DNA of 32,558 nucleotides from Comamonadaceae bacterium. GTDB taxonomy: Bacteria; Pseudomonadota; Gammaproteobacteria; Burkholderiales; Burkholderiaceae_C. A program made the position numbers and the translations under genes. Positions 25,956 to 32,558 of this stretch are shown piece by piece. Every line of letters starts with the position of its first letter. The first letter of the stretch is position 1. A model generated the notes under the pieces. It saw only the letters and a list, made by a program, of their open reading frames with translations. It searched no databases and had not been told where the DNA came from. Location: positions 1-32,558 of the forward strand of contig JAJTGB010000002.1 of NCBI GenBank assembly GCA_021298995.1, read 5' to 3'.

Positions 25956-25963
25956 GATTTACA
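25946..25963. promoter_or_regulatory. PpsR/CrtJ-type operator overlapping the crtE promoter
   Basis: TGTCTATATTGATTTACA fits TGT-N12-ACA and covers the -10 hexamer of the crtE promoter. Binding of a PpsR-like repressor here would block RNA polymerase directly. The inner bases are less symmetrical than at the dxs/bchI site. Confidence 0.65.
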
Positions 25964-26027
25964 CATTTGATTGACAACTGAAATTGTCACTAAGCGAATG
26001 GTTTCAACATCCATCGGAGACAAGTCC

Positions 26028-26924
26028 ATGAAGGCAATCACCAAAATCGAGCAATGTTTGGCCCAGGCCTTGGCGTCTGCCGATGACCCCAATTGCCCTC
26101 CTAAGCTGGCTGGTGCAGTGCGCCATGCGGTGTTTCCCGGTGGTGCTCGCGTTCGGCCACAGCTGGCCTTGGCAGTGGCGCAGGCTTGTGGCATGGACGA
26201 TCCGCATTTGAGCGAAAGCGTGGCAGTGGCCATTGAACTCATGCACTGCGCCTCCCTGGTTCACGACGACTTGCCTTGTTTTGACGATGCCCAAACCCGC
26301 CGCGGTCGCGCCTCTGTGCACTACGCTTATGGCGAACCTTTGGCCGTGCTCACAGGCGATGCACTGATCGTCTTGGCCTTTCAAACTTTGGCGACAGCGG
26401 CCACCCAATCACCGCTTCGCTTGCCCGCTCTGATCCAGATCTTGGCCTCGTGTGTGGGTATGCCCGCGGGCATCGTGGCAGGCCAGGCTTGGGAATCTGA
26501 GTCACGTGTTTCCCTCATGCAATACCAGCGCGCCAAAACAGGCGCCCTGTTTGTGGCCGCTACCAGCGCAGGCGCATTGAGCGCCGGCGCAGACCCCAAG
26601 CAATGGCAAGGTTTGGGCGATTGTTTGGGTGAGGCTTACCAAGTGGCCGATGACATTCGGGACGTGATGGGTCAAGCCGATTTGTTGGGCAAGCCCGTTG
26701 GCCAAGACGCCCAACACGACAGGCCCAATGCCATTGCCAACCTCGGACTTTCAGGCGCCATCAAACATTTTGAGTCGCTCATTCAAGCCGCCTCCGACGC
26801 CATTCCAGAAGGCCCCAATGCCCAGTCGATGCGCGAATTGGTCATGCAACAGTCTGAGCGTTTGGTGCCGCGTGAGGCTTTCATGGCTTTTCGCGCCAAC
26901 AGCAACCAAAGTGTTTCTCACTGA
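26028..26924 (+). CDS. crtE: Geranylgeranyl diphosphate synthase
   Basis: A 298-residue trans-prenyltransferase. The first aspartate-rich motif is HDDLPCFDDAQTRRG (Asp80, Asp81 onward) and the second VADDIRD (208-212). Four and five residues before the first Asp are Ser76 and Ala75. Farnesyl diphosphate synthases carry an aromatic residue in this region, so small residues point to C20 chain length. It should supply GGPP for carotenoids and for the bacteriochlorophyll esterifying alcohol. The ATG at 26028 has CGGAG ten bases upstream; earlier ATG (25998) and TTG (25971) codons lie in the regulatory region. The position between bchO and crtF supports crtE over ispA. Confidence 0.9.
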   Translation: MKAITKIEQCLAQALASADDPNCPPKLAGAVRHAVFPGGARVRPQLALAVAQACGMDDPHLSESVAVAIELMHCASLVHDDLPCFDDAQTRRGRASVHYAYGEPLAVLTGDALIVLAFQTLATAATQSPLRLPALIQILASCVGMPAGIVAGQAWESESRVSLMQYQRAKTGALFVAATSAGALSAGADPKQWQGLGDCLGEAYQVADDIRDVMGQADLLGKPVGQDAQHDRPNAIANLGLSGAIKHFESLIQAASDAIPEGPNAQSMRELVMQQSERLVPREAFMAFRANSNQSVSH

Positions 26925-26993
26925 TCGAGCGTTCCGAACTTTACGAACTTTCGGTTAGCAATTTCGCTCTTTAGCCAAGCACAGGACCCCCAC

Positions 26994-28187
26994 ATGAAAA
27001 CGCTGGATCTGGCCTCATCTGCTCAGCGCATGTCACGCAAAACACCATGGCGAGACTCACTGGCTGCGGTCTGGGATCGCATGATGACCAGCACCTCTTT
27101 GTACCGCTGGAGCGTTTCCAACCCGCTTACCCGTTGGATCACCCAACGCCGTGCGCGCCAAGTGTTTGATCTGATGGCGGGCTTTGTTTACTCGCAAGTG
27201 CTGCTGGCTTGTGTTCGTTTGCGCATTTTGGAAACAGTGGCAGAGCGCCCTCGCACACTCGAAGAATTGGCCCAATTGACCAACCTGCCCGTGGCTGGCT
27301 TACAACGATTGCTGCAATCGGCATTGGCCTTGCGTTTGCTAGATTTGCGCAGCGAAGGCCGTTACGGCTTGGGTGCCTTGGGTGCACCTGTGGCAGGTCA
27401 TGTGGGCATCCGCGCCATGATTGAACACCACGCTGTGCTCTACCAAGACATGCAAGACCCTGTGGCCATGCTCAAGGGCACCGAGCAGCCTGGCGCAATG
27501 TCTCAGTACTGGCCCTACACCATCGAAGAGCAGAACGCACAACGCGCAGCAAGCAATGCCGCACAAGCTGAAAAATTTGCACGCTACTCCAATCTCATGT
27601 CTGCCTCGCAGCCCTTTGTGGTGGATGAAATTTTTGCAAGCTACTCGTTTGCTGAGCACCGCTGTGTGCTCGATGTCGGTGGCGGCCAAGGGACATTTTT
27701 AGGCCGCTTGGCGCAACACGCCAAACACTTGCAGTTGCACTTGTTTGACCTCCCAGAAGTGGCCGCACTGGCCAGAGCCAACTTTGAACGACAAGGCATT
27801 GCAGACCGCGCCACAGCTAACCCCGGCAGCTTTTTAGAAGACGCCCTGCCCCGCGGTGCCGACTTGGTCACCCTCATCCGTGTGGCGCACGATCATCCCG
27901 ATGCCGACGTCAAAACAGCCCTTCGCGCCATCTACGAAGCACTGCCTGTGGGCGGCACTTTGCTGTTGGCAGAGCCTATGGCCCAAGAGCCCGACGAAAC
28001 CCCACAAGGCGATGCGTATTTTCACTTTTACTTGCTGGCCATGGGTGCTGGCAGGTTGCGCACACCGCGCGAATTGATGGCCATGATGAAAGAGGCTGGC
28101 TTCTCCAACTTGGAGCTTGTGCCCAACCCCATGCCCTTGCAAACGCAAATCTTGGTGGGCAGAAAATCTCAGGGTTTTCACTTATAA
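26994..28187 (+). CDS. crtF: Demethylspheroidene / hydroxyneurosporene O-methyltransferase
   Basis: A 397-residue SAM-dependent O-methyltransferase of the plant-type family 2. The N-terminal dimerisation/winged-helix part (FVYSQVLLACVRLRILETV) is followed by the SAM motif VLDVGGGQGTFLGRL near residue 225 and the later DLVTLIRVAHDHPD region, where the catalytic histidine is expected. CrtF methylates tertiary hydroxyl groups of acyclic carotenoids on the way to spheroidene or spirilloxanthin. Position directly before bchC and length (CrtF is about 390 residues) agree with the crtEF-bchCXYZ order of purple bacteria. It starts 69 bases after crtE with a weak AGGA site, and no promoter is evident in that gap. 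Confidence 0.92.
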   Translation: MKTLDLASSAQRMSRKTPWRDSLAAVWDRMMTSTSLYRWSVSNPLTRWITQRRARQVFDLMAGFVYSQVLLACVRLRILETVAERPRTLEELAQLTNLPVAGLQRLLQSALALRLLDLRSEGRYGLGALGAPVAGHVGIRAMIEHHAVLYQDMQDPVAMLKGTEQPGAMSQYWPYTIEEQNAQRAASNAAQAEKFARYSNLMSASQPFVVDEIFASYSFAEHRCVLDVGGGQGTFLGRLAQHAKHLQLHLFDLPEVAALARANFERQGIADRATANPGSFLEDALPRGADLVTLIRVAHDHPDADVKTALRAIYEALPVGGTLLLAEPMAQEPDETPQGDAYFHFYLLAMGAGRLRTPRELMAMMKEAGFSNLELVPNPMPLQTQILVGRKSQGFHL

Positions 28188-28198
28188 AACACATTATT

Positions 28199-28216
28199 TG
28201 TAAATATTTATTGACA
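28199..28216. promoter_or_regulatory. PpsR/CrtJ-type operator 1 of bchC
   Basis: TGTAAATATTTATTGACA fits TGT-N12-ACA. Its right arm contains the TTGACA proposed as the bchC -35. It is separated by exactly 8 bases (28217-28224) from a second operator, the arrangement described for cooperative CrtJ binding at Rhodobacter bchC. Confidence 0.8.
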
Positions 28217-28239
28217 TAGATCACTGTAAGAGTAAATAT
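28211..28239 (+). promoter_or_regulatory. bchC promoter with overlapping FNR-like dyad
   Basis: TTGACA (28211-28216) with TAAATA (28233-28238, 16-base spacing) forms a sigma70-like promoter just before bchC, one hexamer inside each PpsR-type operator. TTGACATAGATCAC (28211-28224) matches TTGAY-N4-RTCAA except for the last base, so an FNR-type regulator might also bind here. Confidence 0.55.
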
Positions 28240-28242
28240 ACA
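28225..28242. promoter_or_regulatory. PpsR/CrtJ-type operator 2 of bchC
   Basis: TGTAAGAGTAAATATACA fits TGT-N12-ACA and ends three bases before the bchC ATG, covering the proposed -10. Together with operator 1 it would occlude the whole promoter under aerobic conditions. Confidence 0.75.
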
Positions 28243-28245
28243 CAT

Positions 28246-29184
28246 ATGCAGTCTACCGCCATCGTTTTTCAGCAGCCCAAGTCATTGGCTTTGACAGCTT
28301 TGTCATTGCCCGAAATGGGTGCGGCAGACGTTCAGGTAGAGGTCGAATTCAGTGGCATCAGCACGGGTACAGAACGCCTGCTTTGGGAGGGCACCATGCC
28401 CGCATTTCCAGGTATGGGCTACCCCTTGGTGCCAGGCTATGAAACCGTCGGCCGCGTGGTCGATGCAGGCGATCAAGCCACATTGAAAGTGGGCACGCGG
28501 GTGTACATCCCAGGCTCACAATGTTTCCAAGATGCCCGAAATTTATTTGGCGGCTCAGCCTCCAAATTGGTCATCCCCTCTGCACGCGCTTTGCCCATCC
28601 AAGAATCATTGGCCGAGCAAGGTGTTTTGTTTGCTCTGGCTGCCACGGCCTATCACGCGCACAGCGCACCTGGCACACAGCAACCCGAATTGATTGTGGG
28701 ACATGGTGTTTTGGGTCGAATGATTGCCAGGCTTGCCGTGTTGGCTGGCGGCCATCCTGTGGTTTGGGAAACCAACCCGGCACGCCGCACAGGCGCGGTG
28801 GGCTATGAGGTCATTGACCCCAGCACCGACAGCCGCAAAAACTACAAGTGCATTTGCGATGTGAGCGGCGCCAGCACGTTGCTCGATGAACTCATTGGCC
28901 GTTTGGCCCCAGGCGGCGAAGTGGTCCTAGCAGGTTTTTACGACGCACCACTTTCCTTTGTTTTCCCGCCGGCCTTTATGCGCGAAGCGCGCATTCGAGT
29001 GGCCGCTCAATGGTCACCACCCGACTTGGCTGCCGTCATTGCTTTGGCTGGCGATGGCCGTTTGTCCCTCGATGGATTGATCACGCATCAACACGATGCA
29101 AGCCAAGCAGAAGTCGCCTACCGCACCGCGTTTGGCGACGCCGATTGTTTAAAGATGGTTCTTGATTGGAGACAAGTAGTATGA
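28246..29184 (+). CDS. bchC: Bacteriochlorophyllide a dehydrogenase BchC
   Basis: A 312-residue zinc-free-looking member of the medium-chain alcohol dehydrogenase fold that oxidises the 3-hydroxyethyl group of bacteriochlorophyllide to 3-acetyl. It carries the family block FSGISTGTERLLWEG, PLVPGYETVGRVV near residues 62-74, and a nucleotide-binding region with the GHGVLGRMIARLA motif near residue 150. The length agrees with BchC. It is the first gene of the bchCXYZ run, and its stop overlaps the bchX start (ATGA). The two operators upstream suggest that it leads an oxygen-repressed transcript; crtEF read-through is also possible. Confidence 0.94.
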   Translation: MQSTAIVFQQPKSLALTALSLPEMGAADVQVEVEFSGISTGTERLLWEGTMPAFPGMGYPLVPGYETVGRVVDAGDQATLKVGTRVYIPGSQCFQDARNLFGGSASKLVIPSARALPIQESLAEQGVLFALAATAYHAHSAPGTQQPELIVGHGVLGRMIARLAVLAGGHPVVWETNPARRTGAVGYEVIDPSTDSRKNYKCICDVSGASTLLDELIGRLAPGGEVVLAGFYDAPLSFVFPPAFMREARIRVAAQWSPPDLAAVIALAGDGRLSLDGLITHQHDASQAEVAYRTAFGDADCLKMVLDWRQVV

Positions 29185-30194
29185 GCTCGAGTTCGATTCC
29201 TTCTACAGCACCCGTGAATTTCATGCGCGACATTTTGCGCACCGAAGCGGCCATTGAACCCACCCCAGTGTCTACCTCTGAGGTCACCAAAGAAACTCAG
29301 ATCATTGCCATCTATGGCAAAGGCGGTATTGGCAAAAGCTTCACGCTGGCCAACCTCAGTTACATGATGGCGCAGCAAGGCAAAAAAGTTTTGCTCATTG
29401 GTTGCGATCCAAAAAGTGACACCACCAGTTTGTTGTTTGGTGGCCGCGCCTGCCCCACCATCATCGAAACATCTTCCAAGAAAAAACTAGCCGGCGAAGC
29501 AGTTGCCATTGGCGACGTTTGCTTCAAACGCGATGGCGTGTATGCCATGGAATTGGGCGGCCCTGAAGTAGGACGAGGCTGCGGTGGACGCGGCATTATT
29601 CACGGCTTTGAATTGCTCGAAAAACTTGGCTTCCACGAGTGGGGCTTTGATTACGTGCTGCTCGACTTCTTAGGCGACGTGGTCTGCGGCGGATTTGGTT
29701 TGCCCATTGCACGCGACATGTGCCAAAAAGTGATTGTGGTGGCCAGCAACGATTTGCAGTCCCTGTACGTGGCCAACAACGTGTGCTCTGCGGTGGAATA
29801 CTTCCGCAAGTTGGGCGGCAATGTGGGCGTAGCCGGTATGGTCATCAACCGCGACGATGGCACCGGCGAGGCCGCCAACTTTGCCGAGAAGGTAGGCATC
29901 CCTGTGTTGTCCACCATTCCTGCCAATGAAGACATTCGCAGAAAGAGCGCCAGCTACGAGATCATTGGCCGCCCCGAATCTGTGTGGGGCCCCATGTTTG
30001 CAGAGTTGGCCGCCAATGTCGCCACTTCAGTGCCCATTCGTCCCAACCCCATGACACAAGACCAATTGCTGGGCTTGTTTGCAGCTTCAGCTGTCGGACG
30101 CGATGTGGTGCTCGAGCCAGCCACGCAATTTGACATGTGCGGCAAGACAGACACCAGCAAGCCCACGCTCGAAGTTGTGTACGACGAAGTCTGA
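29181..30194 (+). CDS. bchX: Chlorophyllide a reductase iron protein subunit X
   Basis: A 337-residue NifH-like ATPase that delivers electrons to BchYZ for reduction of ring B of chlorophyllide a. The P-loop is YGKGGIGKS (45-53). The two cysteines that hold the intersubunit [4Fe-4S] cluster are Cys134 (GRGCGGRG) and Cys169 (DVVCGGFG). The N-terminal 38 residues before the fold are low in complexity and typical for BchX rather than BchL. The ATG at 29181 overlaps the bchC stop and has GGAG upstream; a TTG at 29166 is less suitable. BchX fits better than BchL because of the neighbours and the extended N-terminus. Confidence 0.96.
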   Translation: MSSSSIPSTAPVNFMRDILRTEAAIEPTPVSTSEVTKETQIIAIYGKGGIGKSFTLANLSYMMAQQGKKVLLIGCDPKSDTTSLLFGGRACPTIIETSSKKKLAGEAVAIGDVCFKRDGVYAMELGGPEVGRGCGGRGIIHGFELLEKLGFHEWGFDYVLLDFLGDVVCGGFGLPIARDMCQKVIVVASNDLQSLYVANNVCSAVEYFRKLGGNVGVAGMVINRDDGTGEAANFAEKVGIPVLSTIPANEDIRRKSASYEIIGRPESVWGPMFAELAANVATSVPIRPNPMTQDQLLGLFAASAVGRDVVLEPATQFDMCGKTDTSKPTLEVVYDEV

Positions 30195-30198
30195 CATC

Positions 30199-31764
30199 AT
30201 GAGCAAAACGATTCCCATCGTCCCAGCCTCACAGGCGCCAGCGGGCATGAGCACCACCATCGAGGGTGATGGTATGGGCTGTCATTCTGGTGGTGAAAAA
30301 ATGTTGGCTGCTGCCAAGGCTTCAGGCAAGTCTGAAGTGTTGGCGCAATATGCCAAAGACTATCCTGTCGATCCCAAAGCCGGTCCACACGATCAACCCC
30401 AAAGCATGTGCCCTGCATTTGGTTCATTGCGTGTGGGTCTGCGCATGCGCCGCACCGCCACCATTTTGTCGGGCTCTGCTTGCTGCGTGTATGGCCTCAC
30501 CTTCACGTCTCACTTCTATGGTGCGCGTCGCAGTGTGGGCTACGTTCCGTTCAATTCTGAGTCACTGGTCACAGGCAAGTTGTTTGAAGACATTCGCGAG
30601 TCTGTCTACGACCAAGCCGATCCCGAAAAGTACGACGCCATTGTGATCATCAATTTGTGTGTGCCCACCGCCAGTGGTGTGCCATTGCAATTGCTGCCCA
30701 AAGAAATCAATGGCGTGCGAATCATCGGCATCGACGTGCCTGGTTTCGGTGTACCCACACACGCAGAAGCCAAAGATGTTTTGGCTGGCGCCATGCTCAA
30801 GTATGCGCGCGAAGAAATTTTGGCAGGCCCTGTTCAGGCGCCGCGCACGGGCCGTTCCGACAAGCCCACCATCACTATGATTGGTGAAATGTTCCCCGCC
30901 GATCCCATCATCATTGGCCGCATGCTTGAGCCTATGGGCCTTGCAGCGGGTCCTGTGGTGCCCACGCGTGAGTGGCGCGAACTTTATGCAGCGCTCGATT
31001 GCACAGCAGTGGCCGCTATCCATCCGTTTTACACGGCCAGCATTCGCGAATTTGAAGCGGCAGGCCGCCCCATTGTGGGCTCAGCCCCAGTAGGCCATGA
31101 CGGCACAGAAGCTTGGTTGCAAGCCATTGGCAATGCAGCCAATGTGCCGCAAGCCAAAATTGATATGGTGAAAAACATCATGCTGGGCGCCATCAAAGGC
31201 GGCTTGGCCAAGTCTCCCATCAAAGGGCGCATCACCCTCAGTGGCTACGAAGGCTCTGAGTTGTTGGTAGCGCGTTTGCTGGTAGAGAGTGGTGCCGATT
31301 TGCGTTATGTGGGCACAGCCTGCCCTCGCACACCTTGGAGCGCACCCGATTGCGAATGGCTTGAAGCACATGGCGTGCACGTTCAATACCGCGCATCGCT
31401 TGAACAAGATTTGGCCGCCATGCACGAGTGGAAGCCCGACCTCACCATTGGCACCACACCGGTGGTACAGGCCGCCAAAGAACTCAGCATTCCAAGCTTG
31501 TATTTCACCAACCTCATTTCTGCACGCCCTTTGATGGGTCCTGCTGGTGCAGGTTCATTGGCGCAAGTGATCAATGGCGCCATTGCCAACAAGACACGTT
31601 TCGACGAAATGAAAGCCTTCTTTGGCGACACTGGTTCAGGCCATGCATCAGGCGTTTGGGAAGCTTCTCACGGCGTGCCGCAAAACCGCCCCGAGTTTGA
31701 AGCCGAAACACGCAGACAGCTTGAGAAGCTGGCCAAAAAACGCAAAGCGGAGGCGATGATCTGA
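30199..31764 (+). CDS. bchY: Chlorophyllide a reductase subunit Y
   Basis: A 521-residue NifD-like subunit of chlorophyllide a oxidoreductase. Cys71 (SMCPAFG), Cys96 (SACCVYG) and Cys154 (INLCVPTAS) lie 25 and 58 residues apart, the spacing I recall for the three BchY ligands of the catalytic-component [4Fe-4S] cluster. The fourth ligand comes from BchZ. The ATG at 30199 is four bases after the bchX stop. An upstream extension of the frame inside bchX is a by-product of overlap and is left out. Its stop overlaps the bchZ start. Confidence 0.96.
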   Translation: MSKTIPIVPASQAPAGMSTTIEGDGMGCHSGGEKMLAAAKASGKSEVLAQYAKDYPVDPKAGPHDQPQSMCPAFGSLRVGLRMRRTATILSGSACCVYGLTFTSHFYGARRSVGYVPFNSESLVTGKLFEDIRESVYDQADPEKYDAIVIINLCVPTASGVPLQLLPKEINGVRIIGIDVPGFGVPTHAEAKDVLAGAMLKYAREEILAGPVQAPRTGRSDKPTITMIGEMFPADPIIIGRMLEPMGLAAGPVVPTREWRELYAALDCTAVAAIHPFYTASIREFEAAGRPIVGSAPVGHDGTEAWLQAIGNAANVPQAKIDMVKNIMLGAIKGGLAKSPIKGRITLSGYEGSELLVARLLVESGADLRYVGTACPRTPWSAPDCEWLEAHGVHVQYRASLEQDLAAMHEWKPDLTIGTTPVVQAAKELSIPSLYFTNLISARPLMGPAGAGSLAQVINGAIANKTRFDEMKAFFGDTGSGHASGVWEASHGVPQNRPEFEAETRRQLEKLAKKRKAEAMI

Positions 31765-32558
31765 TGCTAGTTCTTGACCACGATCGCGCTGGTGGCTATT
31801 GGGGAGCGGTGTATGTGTTCACCGCTATCAAAGGCTTGCAAGTTGTCATTGACGGCCCAGTGGGTTGCGAGAACTTGCCTGTCACATCAGTTCTGCATTA
31901 CACCGATGCATTGCCCCCTCATGAGCTGCCCATTGTGGTGACCGGTTTGGCAGAAGAACAGTTGGGCCGCGAAGGCACAGAGGGCGCGATGCGCCGTGCG
32001 CACGCCACACTCAACCCCGACCTGCCCTCCGTTGTGGTTACTGGCTCTATTGCAGAAATGATTGGCGGCGGTGTCACGCCAGAGGGCACCAACCTGCAGC
32101 GTTTCTTGCCGCGCACCATCGACGAAGATCAGTGGCAATGCGCCAACCGCGCCATGTACTGGCTGTGGCAGCAATATGGCATGAAGCATGTGCCAAAGCG
32201 TGAACGCAAAGAGGGCGAGCGTCCTCGCGTCAACATCATTGGACCCAGCTACGGCACCTTCAACTCCCCCAGCGACTTGGCTGAAATTCGCCGCTTGGTG
32301 CAAGGCATTGGCGCCGACGTCAACATGGTCTTCCCCTTAGGTTCACACCTGGCCGATGTGTCGCGTTTGGTTGAAGCCGATGTGAACATTTGCATGTACC
32401 GCGAATTTGGCCGTATGCTTTGCGAAGCCTTAGAGCGCCCTTATTTGCAAGCACCGATTGGCTTGCACAGCACCACCAAATTTTTGCGCTCTTTGGGCGA
32501 ATTGCTTGGCCTCGACCCAGAGCCCTTCATCGAAAGAGAAAAGCACAGCACCATCAAA
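31764..32558 (+). CDS. bchZ: Chlorophyllide a reductase subunit Z (partial, cut by window edge)
   Basis: The first 265 codons of the NifK-like partner of BchY, open to the right edge; the full protein is usually 460-490 residues, so roughly half is missing. It starts with [16 protein letters not shown]. The block [20 protein letters not shown] carries Cys35, the expected fourth ligand of the shared [4Fe-4S] cluster. The later ITG/VTG region ([12 protein letters not shown]) and [15 protein letters not shown] also fit the family. The ATG shares one base with the bchY stop (TGATG), showing coupled translation. It is truncated by the window, not by mutation. Confidence 0.96.
   Translation, partial: MLVLDHDRAGGYWGAVYVFTAIKGLQVVIDGPVGCENLPVTSVLHYTDALPPHELPIVVTGLAEEQLGREGTEGAMRRAHATLNPDLPSVVVTGSIAEMIGGGVTPEGTNLQRFLPRTIDEDQWQCANRAMYWLWQQYGMKHVPKRERKEGERPRVNIIGPSYGTFNSPSDLAEIRRLVQGIGADVNMVFPLGSHLADVSRLVEADVNICMYREFGRMLCEALERPYLQAPIGLHSTTKFLRSLGELLGLDPEPFIEREKHSTIK

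Noticed and set aside
26934-26955. CCGAA...TTCGG dyad between crtE and crtF as operator or terminator
   Set aside because: The arms are only five bases with an 11-base loop and no T run; it does not fit TGT-N12-ACA.
28246-29184. Generic zinc alcohol dehydrogenase instead of BchC
   Set aside because: The usual catalytic zinc cysteine motif is absent and the gene sits directly before bchX with BchC-like length and operators.

Overview
The window looks like a chromosomal stretch of a phototrophic betaproteobacterium of the Comamonadaceae type (Limnohabitans/Rhodoferax-like). This is judged from the overall character of the proteins and from half of a bacteriochlorophyll/carotenoid photosynthesis gene cluster on the right. 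No database search was possible, so the taxon is an inference. I see no rRNA, tRNA, CRISPR array, transposase or phage gene, and no gene-free stretch above 300 bases.

Left part (1-9243), housekeeping and accessory metabolism. A two-gene unit encodes an unrecognised membrane-anchored protein and a multi-pass HTTM-like protein. It is followed by an acyl-CoA thioesterase that has lost its N-terminal half. On the minus strand is a two-gene NAD-dependent molybdenum formate dehydrogenase: a fused FdsG-FdsB diaphorase subunit and the catalytic FdsA. Then come yghU (a glutathione-dependent disulfide oxidoreductase), a glutaredoxin/fatty-acid-hydroxylase pair on the minus strand, and a small HMA-domain metallochaperone. 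The chaperone's upstream region carries an FNR-like box placed as in a class II promoter.

Middle part (9305-18778), a catabolic island of unknown substrate. Five tightly packed minus-strand genes run Bug/TctC-type periplasmic binding protein, thiamine-diphosphate enzyme, a second Bug protein, a salicylate-hydroxylase-like flavoprotein and a TfdB-like flavoprotein. A divergent pair (Bug protein plus a paralogous TfdB-like flavoprotein) mirrors it. There are three Bug proteins but no TctA/TctB membrane genes, and no ring-cleavage enzyme. This is the least explained system here.

Right part (18803-32558), photosynthesis. On the minus strand, dxs and hemA supply isoprenoid and tetrapyrrole precursors. 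Divergently, bchI-bchD-bchO (Mg-chelatase subunits and an associated hydrolase), crtE, crtF and bchC-bchX-bchY-bchZ run to the right edge, where bchZ is cut. Perfect TGT-N12-ACA palindromes (PpsR/CrtJ-type operators) lie in three intergenic regions: dxs/bchI, bchO/crtE and crtF/bchC. The bchC region has two of them exactly 8 bp apart. Each operator lies on or beside a plausible promoter, so the sequence itself suggests oxygen/light repression of the whole block, possibly including dxs and hemA.
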